Source: Cytophagales bacterium
GTDB taxonomy: Bacteria > Bacteroidota > Bacteroidia > Cytophagales > VRUD01
Assembly (NCBI GenBank): GCA_019456305.1
Contig: VRUD01000004.1
Span: 21,770-85,769, forward strand
Length of the DNA stretch: 64,000 nucleotides
Direction of reading: 5' to 3'
This document shows, in pieces, positions 17,471 through 26,708 of this stretch (its first letter is position 1; the number at the start of each line of letters is the position of its first letter). The notes beneath the pieces were generated by a model that was given only the letters and a program-made list of their open reading frames with translations, made no database searches and was not told the origin of the DNA. The translations under genes were made by a program, and so were the position numbers.

Positions 17471-18478
17471 ATGAAGAGAATCCTCATATCCATCTTAAAA
17501 TACACTTTATCATTAGCCATTGCTATCTTGTTGCTCTGGTATGTCTTTAAAGACATAGATTGGTCCAAAATGCAGCAAGACTTACAAAATGCTGATTATA
17601 AATGGGTTTTGGCTTCGATTGTAATTTCATTGATAAGTCATCTCTTGCGTTCATTAAGATGGAACCTGATCCTGCAGCCGTTGGGGTATTCTCCTAAAGT
17701 CAGCAATACCTTTGTGGCTGTGATGGTTGGCTATTTGGCAAATTTTGTTTATCCCCGCCTGGGAGAAGTGACAAGATGCGGTATCTTACACAGAATTGAA
17801 AAAATACCTTTTAAAACTTCTATTGGTACAGTGATAGCAGAACGTGCATTTGATCTGATCACGCTTCTCTTTTTAATAGGAGTAACACTTTTGTTTGAGT
17901 TTGACCGCTTGAGTGGGTTATTTGCAGGTGTTTTTACTGAAATAATTAAGGGTATAGAAAGAAATTTGCAGCAATTTTATTTATTTATTATAATATTTAT
18001 TCTTGCTGTTGTTATAGTAATTGTCCTTGCCATTCTTTATAAAAAAAAGATCAGAAGAACATTAATATATGTAAAAGTTATGAGATTTTGGCAAGGGATC
18101 GTGGAAGGTTTTTTGAGCATTTTGAGACTAAAAAATAAATGGCGATTTTTATTATACACTTTTTTAATGTGGTTCTTATACTATCTGATGACCTATACTT
18201 TCTTTTTTGCATTAGAATCCACCAGCAGGTTAGGTCCATTGGCTTCTATAACAATTTTGGTAGTTGGAAGCATAGGTATGACCGCTCCTGTCCCGGGTGG
18301 TATTGGTGCATTTCATCTTTTTGTTGCTAAAGCACTAGAATTGTATGGTTTACCTTTTGATGACGGAAAAGCCTTTGCAACACTATATCATACATCGCAA
18401 TTTATTACAGTAGCATTGACCGGAAGTGTTTGTTTTATTATTAGCATAATAATAGCAAAAAAACTAAAAAAGATATGA
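17471..18478 (+). CDS. Lysylphosphatidylglycerol synthase TM/flippase-like (UPF0104) membrane protein
   Basis: I chose ATG 17471 (MKRILISILKYTLSLAIAIL). The longer frame from 17393 is translated from repeat sequence and carries no conserved residues. The 335-residue protein has about eight membrane helices and the family pattern SHLLRSLRWNLILQPLG, GYLANFVYPRLGEVTRCGIL and PVPGGIGAFHLF. Members include the transmembrane half of MprF and YbhN-like proteins. The substrate is unknown; a lipid or polyprenyl carrier flippase is plausible. rfaE2 follows 72 bases downstream. Confidence 0.85.
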   Translation: MKRILISILKYTLSLAIAILLLWYVFKDIDWSKMQQDLQNADYKWVLASIVISLISHLLRSLRWNLILQPLGYSPKVSNTFVAVMVGYLANFVYPRLGEVTRCGILHRIEKIPFKTSIGTVIAERAFDLITLLFLIGVTLLFEFDRLSGLFAGVFTEIIKGIERNLQQFYLFIIIFILAVVIVIVLAILYKKKIRRTLIYVKVMRFWQGIVEGFLSILRLKNKWRFLLYTFLMWFLYYLMTYTFFFALESTSRLGPLASITILVVGSIGMTAPVPGGIGAFHLFVAKALELYGLPFDDGKAFATLYHTSQFITVALTGSVCFIISIIIAKKLKKI

Positions 18479-18550
18479 AATGTGTGGTTGTCTCAAACCT
18501 CATATCTCATGTCTCAATACTCAAAATAAATCCATGACGACCAATGTCCA

Positions 18551-19033
18551 ATGAACACTGCAGAAAAAATAATGAATACGAAACACTTAACCCTCAAACT
18601 AAAAGAGTGGAAAGCTAAAGGTTACAAAATTGTTTTCACCAATGGCTGTTTTGATATTCTTCATCTCGGACATATTGATTATTTGGAAAAAGTCCGTAAA
18701 TTTGGGGATAAATTAGTAGTAGGATTAAATACTGACGATTCAATAAAACAAATTAAAGGGCAAGACAGGCCTGTACAGGATGAAAAATCGAGGGCAAGGG
18801 TATTGGCTTCGCTTGAATTCATAGACGCAGTTGTATTATTTAATGAAGATACGCCTTACGAGCTCATCAAATTGCTGGCACCTGACGTTTTGGTAAAAGG
18901 GGATGATTATGCGGTTGATAAAATTGTGGGACATGATATTATAAAAAAAAATGGCGGAGAAGTGAAAACAATTCCTTATATTGAGGGCTATTCAAGTTCC
19001 GGTATTATTGAAAAGATAAAATCGTTAAAATAA
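18551..19033 (+). CDS. rfaE2: D-glycero-beta-D-manno-heptose 1-phosphate adenylyltransferase
   Basis: The 160-residue protein corresponds to the C-terminal, nucleotidyltransferase half of HldE, here a separate gene as in many Bacteroidota. FTNGCFDILHLGHIDYLEKV contains the HxGH catalytic motif. GLNTDDSIKQIKG and the closing YSSSGIIEKI (ISTT/SSSxII-type) motif are present. It supplies ADP-heptose for LPS inner core. It is cytosolic. MNTKH eight residues in is an alternative start. Confidence 0.92.
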   Translation: MNTAEKIMNTKHLTLKLKEWKAKGYKIVFTNGCFDILHLGHIDYLEKVRKFGDKLVVGLNTDDSIKQIKGQDRPVQDEKSRARVLASLEFIDAVVLFNEDTPYELIKLLAPDVLVKGDDYAVDKIVGHDIIKKNGGEVKTIPYIEGYSSSGIIEKIKSLK

Positions 19034-19057
19034 TTAATCAATAAATCAACAATAATT

Positions 19058-19756
19058 ATGATAGGAGTATACATTATTGGCGGAATTATGTTTGTTATCA
19101 GCCTGGTTATAAGTAAAAGGCTGAAGAATAAATTTAAAAAATATTCACAGATTGGTTTAAGATCTGATCTCAGCGGAAAGGAAATTGCTGAGAAAATGTT
19201 GCTTGACCATGGGATATTTGATGTTAAAGTACTTTCTGTGCAAGGCCGGCTTACTGACCACTATAACCCGGTTAAGAAAACTGTGAATTTGAGTCCTGAG
19301 GTTTATCAAGGCAGGAATGCTGCTGCTGCTGCAGTGGCTTCTCATGAATGCGGGCACGCGGTTCAGCACGCTTCAGCTTATTCGTTTTTACAATTGCGTA
19401 CGGCTTTGGTCCCTATTCAAAATATTAGCGGAAAAATTATGAATATTATAGTAATGGTAAGTATTTTTGGCGGAGCATTTTTATTTGAAGCTTTCCCATA
19501 TGATAATATTTTATTGCTTATTATTGCATGTTACAGCATTATGACCTTATTTACTTTTGTAACTTTACCAGTTGAGTTTGATGCAAGCCGAAGAGCATTG
19601 ACCTGGATCAACCGGCAAGGTATAGTAACCAGCCAGGAACATGCTATGGCAAAAGATGCTTTATGGTGGGCCGCAATGACCTATGTGATTGTAGCGATTG
19701 GCTCACTGGTTACGTTGCTGTATTTTATTGCAATGTTTATGGGAAGAAGAGACTAG
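19058..19756 (+). CDS. YugP-like membrane zinc metallopeptidase
   Basis: The 232-residue membrane protein has an N-terminal helix and a zinc site AAVASHECGHAVQHA (HExxH) near residue 93. It ends with three hydrophobic segments and LPVEFDASRRAL, where the FDAS acid is the probable third ligand region. This is the Zn_peptidase_2/YugP pattern. Homologues are implicated in membrane protein turnover but no substrate is known. It lies 24 bases after rfaE2 and may share its transcript. Confidence 0.88.
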   Translation: MIGVYIIGGIMFVISLVISKRLKNKFKKYSQIGLRSDLSGKEIAEKMLLDHGIFDVKVLSVQGRLTDHYNPVKKTVNLSPEVYQGRNAAAAAVASHECGHAVQHASAYSFLQLRTALVPIQNISGKIMNIIVMVSIFGGAFLFEAFPYDNILLLIIACYSIMTLFTFVTLPVEFDASRRALTWINRQGIVTSQEHAMAKDALWWAAMTYVIVAIGSLVTLLYFIAMFMGRRD

Positions 19757-20046
19757 TGTAGCAACAATTTAATTACGCAATATTGTAATCATAAAATATA
19801 TTATTTCATTGTTCAATTGTTAAGATGGTTATATGGCTTTATGGCAACTAAATTGCCAGCAATTAAGCAGCGAGTTTAAACCTATTAGATTAGAGACGCC
19901 CAAATTGGGCGTCTCTAATCTAATCACAAACCATTTAACCATATAGCCATATAACCATTTGTTGATTAATAACGAAAGAATCTATTTATTACGAATTCAT
20001 AATTCGGGAAATTCGTAATTCGTAGGGCTAATATTCGTAATTCGTA
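19754..20046. repeat. Composite repeat region upstream of acyl-CoA dehydrogenase
   Basis: The gap has three modules in order. First is ACTAGTGTAGCAACAA at 19754. Then comes a GGTTATATGGCTTTATGG/CCATATAGCCATATAACC inverted repeat (19826-19964) with a 41-bp perfect palindrome nested inside it (19884-19924, core GAGACGCCCAAATTGGGCGTC). Last is a TTCGTAATTCGTA array (19988-20046). The same order of modules recurs before ald (47999-48256), and 36 bases (20011-20046 and 48212-48247) are identical. No gene was seen here. Confidence 0.8.
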
Positions 20047-20048
20047 AA

Positions 20049-21188
20049 ATGGATTTTCAATTTACCGAAGAACAATTGTCAGTGCAGGAAGCCGCAAGAG
20101 ATTTTGCACAAAATGAACTCTTGCCAGGCGTTATTGAAAGAGATGAGCGCCAAAAATTTCCCACAGATCAGGTGAAAAAAATGGGAGAGCTTGGTTTCCT
20201 GGGAATGATGGTAAGTACAAAATACAATGGTGGTGGTATGGATAATATTTCCTATGTGTTGGCAATGGAAGAGATATCTAAAATTGACGCATCGGCTTCT
20301 GTGATCATGTCTGTCAACAACTCTCTTGTATGCTGGGGATTAGAAAAATATGGTACCGAACAACAAAAACAAAAATATCTGACTCGCCTGTCAACAGGAG
20401 AAATAATAGGAGCCTTTTGTTTGTCTGAACCTGAAGCCGGTTCTGACGCTACTTCACAAAGAACCACTGCTGAAGATAAGGGCAATCATTATTTGCTCAA
20501 TGGTACTAAAAACTGGATATCAAATGGAGGTACCGCTTCTGCATATCTTGTAATGGCACAAACCCATCCTGAAAAAGGTTACAAAGGTATTAATACTTTA
20601 ATTATTGAAAAAGATACACCTGGATTTAAGATTGGTCCTAAAGAAAATAAGCTGGGCATCCGGGGTTCCGACACGCATTCCATTATGTTTACTGATGTAA
20701 AAGTTCCCAAAGAAAACAGGATTGGAGAAGATGGATTCGGGTTTAAATTTGCCATGAATACCTTGAATGGCGGCAGGATAGGGATTGCAGCACAGGCAGT
20801 AGGGATTGCATCCGGAGCTTATGAATTGGCGCTAAAATACTCAAAGGAAAGAAAGACCTTTGGAAAACCAATATGCGAGCATCAGGCAATTCAGTTTAAA
20901 CTTGCTGATATGGCTACAAATATTGATGCCGCAAGATTGTTGTGTCTGCAAGCTGCCTGGTTAAAAGATCAGGAACTAAATTACAGTTATGCAAGCGCTA
21001 TGGCAAAAGTATATGCCTCTAAAGTCGCAATGGAAACTGCCAGCGAGGCTATACAAATACACGGAGGATATGGATATGTGAAAGAATATCACGTAGAAAG
21101 ATTTTTAAGAGATGCTAAAGTCACCCAAATATATGAAGGTACATCAGAAATACAGAAAATTGTTATTTCAAGGGAAATACTGAAATAA
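20049..21188 (+). CDS. Acyl-CoA dehydrogenase (short/medium chain type)
   Basis: The flavoprotein oxidises acyl-CoA to enoyl-CoA in fatty-acid or amino-acid degradation. The 379-residue product has the expected DFQFTEEQLSVQEAARDFA start, FCLSEPEAGSDA and NGTKNWISNGG (FAD/substrate site). The C-terminal block QIHGGYGYVKEYHVERFLRDAKVTQIYEGTSEIQ includes the usual catalytic glutamate in YEGTSEIQ. It is cytosolic. The start codon follows directly on the TTCGTAATTCGTA repeat, so the repeat forms the 5' leader. The AraC-type gene follows 104 bases downstream. Confidence 0.95.
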   Translation: MDFQFTEEQLSVQEAARDFAQNELLPGVIERDERQKFPTDQVKKMGELGFLGMMVSTKYNGGGMDNISYVLAMEEISKIDASASVIMSVNNSLVCWGLEKYGTEQQKQKYLTRLSTGEIIGAFCLSEPEAGSDATSQRTTAEDKGNHYLLNGTKNWISNGGTASAYLVMAQTHPEKGYKGINTLIIEKDTPGFKIGPKENKLGIRGSDTHSIMFTDVKVPKENRIGEDGFGFKFAMNTLNGGRIGIAAQAVGIASGAYELALKYSKERKTFGKPICEHQAIQFKLADMATNIDAARLLCLQAAWLKDQELNYSYASAMAKVYASKVAMETASEAIQIHGGYGYVKEYHVERFLRDAKVTQIYEGTSEIQKIVISREILK

Positions 21189-21292
21189 AAGGTTCTGTTT
21201 TATAATATTGTGGAATATCTGATAATTACGATAAATAAGTGTGCAATAACATGCATTATCTATAACCATAAACTAATAAACCAATAACTAAA

Positions 21293-22216
21293 GTGGTTGA
21301 TTATAACAAAATAATAGAATCATTGAGTATACGGTTCGATCATTCGAACAATATAGCATTAAAAAGTTCTTTAACAATTGACGATTTTTTTGATGTCGCT
21401 AATACGATTATTCTAAACCATAAAGGTCCTATTTATTTCGGTGAAAAGCATGAAAAAATTGGCGAAGGTGATATGCTTTTCATTCCCGGAGGAAGAAAAA
21501 TACCAATCACTTTTGGGGAGAATAGCCCTATGAGGATATCCCAGGATGATTATATCATTAAAAAAGAAAGATTTTTAACTGTAAATAAAAATAAAGATTT
21601 GATTGGTTCCCAGCCAGATAGTTATAGTTGCGTCAGTTTTGAAGCAAAGGTTTTTAATTCGGTAAACTTCTTCGCATCATTGGATATACCTGCATTTATT
21701 ATATCCAAACACGATAAGCTTGCAGAATCGATCGTAGTGGTTGCAAAAGAAACTTTGGAAAATCTACCCGGTAAAGAAAGAGTAATAAAAATTTATACAG
21801 AACACATTGTTGTAGAAATTATCAGATACATACTAAAAAATAATTTATTCATAGAAGAGTTAACAACTAATAGTACCTACTTTAATGACCCGAGATTAAT
21901 TAATATGTTTGCTTACATCAAAGAGAATCTGGGAAACGATCTTTCAAATAAAAAGTTAGCCAAAATAGCCGGAGTATCCGAAGACTATGTAGGTCAATAT
22001 TTTAAATTGCTCACAGGTATTAACCCACAGGATTATATTGAATACCAGAGAATGGAATATGCCATTGATCTGCTTCGTTCAACCAAAAAAAGTATCAGGG
22101 AAATCGGAGAGCAAATTGGCTTTAGAGATACTGCATATTTTTGCAGAAGATTTAAGATGATGTTTGGAATCCCTGCAGGTAAAATGAGAAAAAGGGAATT
22201 ACTCATGAACATTTAG
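21293..22216 (+). CDS. AraC family transcriptional regulator
   Basis: Residues about 200-300 form the two-helix-turn-helix AraC domain: LSNKKLAKIAGVSEDYVGQYFK, GINPQDYIEYQRMEYAIDLL, and REIGEQIGFRDTAYFCRRFKMMFG. The N-terminal 190 residues look like a cupin-type sensor (GPIYFGEKHEKIGEGDMLFIPGG). The frame begins with GTG at 21293, and no better ATG is near. Upstream are CTAATAAACCAATAACTAAA strings, also seen before ald. The target genes are unknown. It may control the preceding acyl-CoA dehydrogenase. Confidence 0.85.
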   Translation: MVDYNKIIESLSIRFDHSNNIALKSSLTIDDFFDVANTIILNHKGPIYFGEKHEKIGEGDMLFIPGGRKIPITFGENSPMRISQDDYIIKKERFLTVNKNKDLIGSQPDSYSCVSFEAKVFNSVNFFASLDIPAFIISKHDKLAESIVVVAKETLENLPGKERVIKIYTEHIVVEIIRYILKNNLFIEELTTNSTYFNDPRLINMFAYIKENLGNDLSNKKLAKIAGVSEDYVGQYFKLLTGINPQDYIEYQRMEYAIDLLRSTKKSIREIGEQIGFRDTAYFCRRFKMMFGIPAGKMRKRELLMNI

Positions 22217-22319
22217 CGCATGGTGCATTGAACAGAGCGCATGCGTATTTGCAACTTAAAGGTATTTTAATTGACCAATCGCAAAACGCTAGTAGATAGC
22301 TAACATCCAACATCCAGTA

Positions 22320-22949
22320 TCAAGCTATTAATCCAACATCCCCTAATCCCTCTCTGATAACCGCCAATTCACTATTTGTACAATCAACGATCGTTGAAGC
22401 TACGTTATTACCATAGCCACCGTCAATTATGATATCTACCAGATTTTTATATTCTTCATAGATTAATTTAGGATCAGTAGGGTATTCTATAATTTTATCA
22501 TCATCTCTTAATGAAGTAGTAATGATGGGATTTCCAAGTTCATGAACAATATTTCTTGGGATATTGTTATCCGGCACCCTGATCCCAACGGTTTTTTTCC
22601 TGGTCTTCAGTATTTTGGGGACATTATTGTTTGCTTGCAGAATAAACGTAAATGGTCCTGGTAAAGCTTTTTTCATCGCTTTAAAAACAGGGGTATGAAT
22701 ATTTTTTGCATATTCTGCAATATTGGACAGATCGTAACATATAAATGAGAGGTTTATCTTTTCAGGCTTTACTACTTTTATCCTGCATACTTTTTCAACC
22801 GCTCTTTGATTAAAAATATCGCAACCTAATCCATATACAGTGTCAGTGGGATATATGATCAAACCGCCTTTTCTGATGCAATCCACTACTTTGAGGATCT
22901 TTTTTTGCTGAGGATTATCCGGGTTGATCTTGATGAACTCTGCTTGCAT
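22320..22949 (-). CDS. tsaC: L-threonylcarbamoyladenylate synthase (Sua5/YciO/YrdC)
   Basis: The enzyme makes threonylcarbamoyl-AMP from threonine, bicarbonate and ATP for the t6A37 modification of ANN-decoding tRNAs. The 209-residue single-domain protein has [45 protein letters not shown] and [12 protein letters not shown], the YrdC-domain signature. The first residues ([18 protein letters not shown]) are typical of the Bacteroidota form. TsaE, another member of the pathway, is at 47524. The gene ends in a repeat-rich segment (ATCCAACATCCAG). Confidence 0.93.
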   Translation of the reverse strand: MQAEFIKINPDNPQQKKILKVVDCIRKGGLIIYPTDTVYGLGCDIFNQRAVEKVCRIKVVKPEKINLSFICYDLSNIAEYAKNIHTPVFKAMKKALPGPFTFILQANNNVPKILKTRKKTVGIRVPDNNIPRNIVHELGNPIITTSLRDDDKIIEYPTDPKLIYEEYKNLVDIIIDGGYGNNVASTIVDCTNSELAVIREGLGDVGLIA

Positions 22950-22964
22950 GTGTTGTCAGGTTTT

Positions 22965-23225
22965 CTATATTAAAGGTTCGATTTTTACCCAACGCTGCCC
23001 TTTTTGGATTTTGTCCCAGTTTTTCAACAATTCTTTTTTATGACTACCTGCCCATTCCATTACTAATCCCAGGGCTTTAGGAGGAAGATGTCCATACATT
23101 ATTCTTAGATCCTTTATGCTAATTTGTGCTTCATATTCATTATACTTAGCATGAAAGTGAGGAGGATTATGTTCTCTAAAGTACATGTAGATCACTATCC
23201 CATAAAAGCGACTAATCGAAGGCAT
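22965..23225 (-). CDS. DUF4160 protein (second copy)
   Basis: I use the internal ATG at 23225 (MPSISRFYGIVIYMYFREHN). The family begins MP-I-S-R-F-x-G-I-V-I, and this start leaves a 14-base overlap with the upstream DUF2442 gene. PPHFHAKYNEYEAQISI and the C-terminal AGSHKKELLKNWDKI are typical. It forms a pair with DUF2442, in the reverse order of the pair at 2542-3109. The two DUF4160 proteins are not close paralogues. Confidence 0.8.
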   Translation of the reverse strand: MPSISRFYGIVIYMYFREHNPPHFHAKYNEYEAQISIKDLRIMYGHLPPKALGLVMEWAGSHKKELLKNWDKIQKGQRWVKIEPLI

Positions 23226-23496
23226 AACCTTTTTCGCTTTTGAACTCTGCTTCCGGATCAATGTTATTTATATCATAATATACACTATGCGGGCAAATCT
23301 CAATTTCTTCATTCCAGGCTATAGCTCCGGTATCTTTGTTAATATAAACTTTTTCAAAGTTTTTATTAATATCCCAAAATTTAAATACAGGTTTACCTGA
23401 AAGATCAAACAGATCAATTTCACCCGCAGAGCCATCCTCATATCTAACCCAAATTTTATATTTTTTTAATGCTTTAACTTCAATTGGTTTATACAT
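23212..23496 (-). CDS. DUF2442 protein (second copy)
   Basis: The 94-residue protein has KKYKIWVRYEDGSAGEIDLFDL, then FKFWDINKNFEKVYINKDTGAIAWNEEIEICPHSVYYDI, the standard DUF2442 pattern of a short all-beta and alpha domain with a D/E-I-x-P/I-C-P ending. It is the upstream partner of the DUF4160 gene, with overlapping ends. No function is established. Confidence 0.8.
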   Translation of the reverse strand: MYKPIEVKALKKYKIWVRYEDGSAGEIDLFDLSGKPVFKFWDINKNFEKVYINKDTGAIAWNEEIEICPHSVYYDINNIDPEAEFKSEKGYAFD

Positions 23497-23598
23497 TTGA
23501 TATAATTAATTTAATGTTAACAACAAACATACAAATTATCTAACAAAAATAATAATCTTCACAAAACCACTTACTTGTCTACAACTGTAGTCTAATCC

Positions 23599-26565
23599 CT
23601 ATCTTACAACAGATACCCGCTTCGTGAATTGATCTCTGTCATTATATATATTCAATAAATACAACCCGCTTTGGAGACCGCTTATATCAATTACTGCATC
23701 GCTGGTAATGATCTTTGATACCTTTAATTGTCCGGTTACATTGTAGATGTTTAGCGTATAAGGCGAAAATTCGCTATTTGGAAAAGTGATATGTATCAGA
23801 TCGTTGGCCGGATTTGGATAAATTCTGATGCTGTTAGCTGCATCAAACAATTCGTTTACTCCAATAGTAAAACAACTATCTACGCCAATCTTTTGGACAG
23901 CAGAATTTGGACAACCAGTAACCGAATCCACATAAGTATAGGAAATAGAGTGTGAGTCCACTCCTGCTATTGCCGGGTAGAAATAATTAGCAATTACACC
24001 TGTACCTGAGTATGTCCCGCCTGCCGGACTTCCACCTGTTAATGCAAATGGTGGAGTAGTATCACAAACATTTGTAAATGGAGCTAAAGTAACCGATGGC
24101 AAGGGATTTTCGGTAACAGTTACAATTGCTGATGTATCTCCACACCCAAAGGTATTCCAAACTACCACCTGATAATTTCCACCTATAAATGCATTATAAG
24201 TCCGGCCAGTTGCACCCGTTGAAGCACCATTTAATAACCAATCATAACTACTAATACCTGCACTATCCGATACTAATACCACACTGTCACCGGTACCGGT
24301 ACAGAAAGCTGTTGGTCCACTTACTGTGATATTAGCTACAGGTATGGAATTAACTGTTATGTAACCCGCCAGAGTAATTGCGCTATCTACAGAACACCCA
24401 AATGCAGTTAACGTAACATCAAAAGTCCCAACAGAATCATAAGTTACTACCGGATTTTGAACTGTGGTATCTGCTGTAGTTCCACCAGGTAAATTCCAGC
24501 TATACCCTATCGCATTTGTAGAAGTGTTGGTGAAAGTTACTGTTACACTATCACATCCGCTTGTAGTATCGGCTGTAAAGTCAGGAAGGGGTGCAGCAGT
24601 ACTTAATTGTACTGAAACTGTTGCAGTGTCTGCACAACCAATAGAATCAGTTCCTACTACTGTGTAAAGTATATTTGTACTTGGATTAGCATACACAACA
24701 GCACCTGTAGTATCGCTTAAGCTGTCTGAAGGTGACCATGTATAGGTTAAAGCTCCACTTGCTGTTAGCATTACCGAATCTCCGGTGCCACATACTGTTC
24801 CTGGTGAAGGAGTTACAGAAACAGTGGGAATGCTCACTACTACCGTTGCCATTGTATCATTGATACAACCGTAGATATCTGTGCCGGTGACCGTATATGT
24901 TGTCGTTGTTGTCGGGAATGCTTTTACAGTATCAGCGGTTGAATCATCTATGCTAATAGACGGTGACCAACTATAAGTATATGGCCCACCAACTGCCATC
25001 ATAGTTGCAGAGTCTCCCAGGCATATAGCGAAACTGTCCATGGGACCAGGAGGAATTATAGGGATTATACAAACAAAGGGTAAAGGAATTGCCAATATTG
25101 TAACCGTATCCTTATCACTACAGCCTAGTGTATCTGTTACAGTAACAACATAATCGGTTGTAGTTAAAGGGCATGTTATAGGATTTGCTATTGTGCTATC
25201 ACTTAAACCGGCTCCAGGACTCCAACCGTAAGCAGCTCCACCACTTGCCAGTAATTGTGAACAATCTCCTGAGCAAACAGTATCATCCACGCCTGCATTG
25301 GCGGTTGGAAGTGGAAGTACCAGTACCACTACTGTCACCGTATCTACATTACCACAGCCTGTAACAATATCTGTCGCAGTTACAATATAATTAGTTGTAG
25401 CTGATGGACTTGCAATAGGGTTGGCAATACTTGTGTCGTTTAGTGTTGAGTCGGCATTCCAGATAAAATTGTAGTTGCCGGTACCACCAGCAGCTAAAGC
25501 ATTTAAAGTTGTGGATTGACCAGCACATAATGTATCATTGAGTCCTGCACTTACTAAAAAGTTTGTACAGATAATAGCACCACAAGAGTCATTGGTATGA
25601 GCGCCAATATGTGAACTATCATTTATAGGATAAACAATCCATTCTGTAGCCCCTATTGACCAGTCTGTCTGTCCTCGATTGATGGTAGAATCTCTTACAA
25701 GTGTGTTATTCTGCGTGGAGCCAGCGCCTACCGGCCATATTGAATCCTGTCCGATTACGCCAATAATATCCTGGGCAGCTGTGAGGTAATAAAGAGCAAC
25801 CGCATCATTTCCATTGAAATTTGTAACACCACCGGAAATAATATCGGCTTTATTGATTAAATTTGAGTTAGTGGCACTGCTATGAGTAATAACATAAACA
25901 TCACCGGGAGGTAATAACCCCGACAAATTAAGTGTGCTGTTCGGTGTAGTGGCTCCGTTGTTATAAAGTTCCACTGAATAATTACTAAGATCAATTGTTG
26001 TCGTAGAGGGATTATATATCTCTAAAGCTTTATTGAAAGAAGAACCTTCATAATATTCCGAAAAAAATAAATTTAAACAATTTCCTGCCCAAAAAGCAAC
26101 TCCAACATCCGTTGCCGATCCATCTCCAATATAATAAAATGGCCCCACACCAGGAAGAAAATCTCCGGTTGACCAAATTCCCTTAGCTACAGCTACTAAT
26201 TCTCTGCCATTAGGAGAGCTCCCCCATTCAACAAAATCTACCATTGCAGTAGAACTGCCAAATACACCTGTGGGCAAATAAAAACTTAAATCAGAAAGAG
26301 TGCTCAAGGGTTTTCCTGTAAGGGATACCGTGCTATCAGGAGCTAAGTTAAGTGAGCCATTTAATATCGCCATAGCGCTTAAGGTTGCTGGAATGTAACT
26401 AAAATTAGCACAAAATCTGTAACTGGAAATATCTACAGTGGTGCCGCCAAAGTTTTTTATTTTTATAATATCGGCAACAGGATCTACATATATAAGCCTG
26501 ACGCCTTGCCCATTTACTTCAAATAGCGCTATTATAAAAAGTAAAACGGGGATGATTTTTTTCAT
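23599..26565 (-). CDS. Large T9SS-secreted protein with lamin-tail and PKD/Ig-like domains
   Basis: I chose ATG 26565 (MKKIIPVLLFIIALFEVNGQ), a clear signal peptide. The 41 extra upstream residues of the longer frame include translated repeat (MQAYIHAS). The mature 988-residue chain has two LTD-like segments (YRFCANFSYIPA and LNLFFSEYYEGSSFNKALEIYNPST). About six short Ig/PKD-like repeats follow with the pattern GxxSxxxxxPxTTTxYxVTxTDxxGC. One PKD domain (SWNLPGGTT) and a T9SS sorting domain (IRIYPNPAND, SGLYLLNIYND) complete it. It is probably an adhesin or surface protein. Confidence 0.85.
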   Translation of the reverse strand: MKKIIPVLLFIIALFEVNGQGVRLIYVDPVADIIKIKNFGGTTVDISSYRFCANFSYIPATLSAMAILNGSLNLAPDSTVSLTGKPLSTLSDLSFYLPTGVFGSSTAMVDFVEWGSSPNGRELVAVAKGIWSTGDFLPGVGPFYYIGDGSATDVGVAFWAGNCLNLFFSEYYEGSSFNKALEIYNPSTTTIDLSNYSVELYNNGATTPNSTLNLSGLLPPGDVYVITHSSATNSNLINKADIISGGVTNFNGNDAVALYYLTAAQDIIGVIGQDSIWPVGAGSTQNNTLVRDSTINRGQTDWSIGATEWIVYPINDSSHIGAHTNDSCGAIICTNFLVSAGLNDTLCAGQSTTLNALAAGGTGNYNFIWNADSTLNDTSIANPIASPSATTNYIVTATDIVTGCGNVDTVTVVVLVLPLPTANAGVDDTVCSGDCSQLLASGGAAYGWSPGAGLSDSTIANPITCPLTTTDYVVTVTDTLGCSDKDTVTILAIPLPFVCIIPIIPPGPMDSFAICLGDSATMMAVGGPYTYSWSPSISIDDSTADTVKAFPTTTTTYTVTGTDIYGCINDTMATVVVSIPTVSVTPSPGTVCGTGDSVMLTASGALTYTWSPSDSLSDTTGAVVYANPSTNILYTVVGTDSIGCADTATVSVQLSTAAPLPDFTADTTSGCDSVTVTFTNTSTNAIGYSWNLPGGTTADTTVQNPVVTYDSVGTFDVTLTAFGCSVDSAITLAGYITVNSIPVANITVSGPTAFCTGTGDSVVLVSDSAGISSYDWLLNGASTGATGRTYNAFIGGNYQVVVWNTFGCGDTSAIVTVTENPLPSVTLAPFTNVCDTTPPFALTGGSPAGGTYSGTGVIANYFYPAIAGVDSHSISYTYVDSVTGCPNSAVQKIGVDSCFTIGVNELFDAANSIRIYPNPANDLIHITFPNSEFSPYTLNIYNVTGQLKVSKIITSDAVIDISGLQSGLYLLNIYNDRDQFTKRVSVVR

Positions 26566-26609
26566 TTTGTGTATCATGATTACGATTTTTAGGGTTTTAA
26601 ATCGGGTTG

Positions 26610-26617
26610 CAAAGCTA
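26610..26617 (-). promoter_or_regulatory. -7 element TAGCTTTG for the large T9SS gene
   Basis: The minus strand reads TAGCTTTG, matching TAnnTTTG, 45 bases upstream of the ATG at 26565. This supports the shorter start, because the longer frame would begin upstream of the promoter. Confidence 0.55.
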
Positions 26618-26662
26618 ATTATTAAAATTAAAAATGCAAAAAATTGAGAAAAAATAACATAA

Positions 26663-26705
26663 ATGCTTGCATGAATATATGCCTGCATGACTCATGCATC
26701 CATGC
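26663..26705. repeat. GCATGCATGG-type repeat
   Basis: The stretch has TGCATGAATATATGCCTGCATG and CATGCATCCATGCAT. It is related to 57597-57645 and 57827-57874, and falls in the gap between aroB and the T9SS gene. Confidence 0.7.
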
Positions 26706-26708
26706 ATT

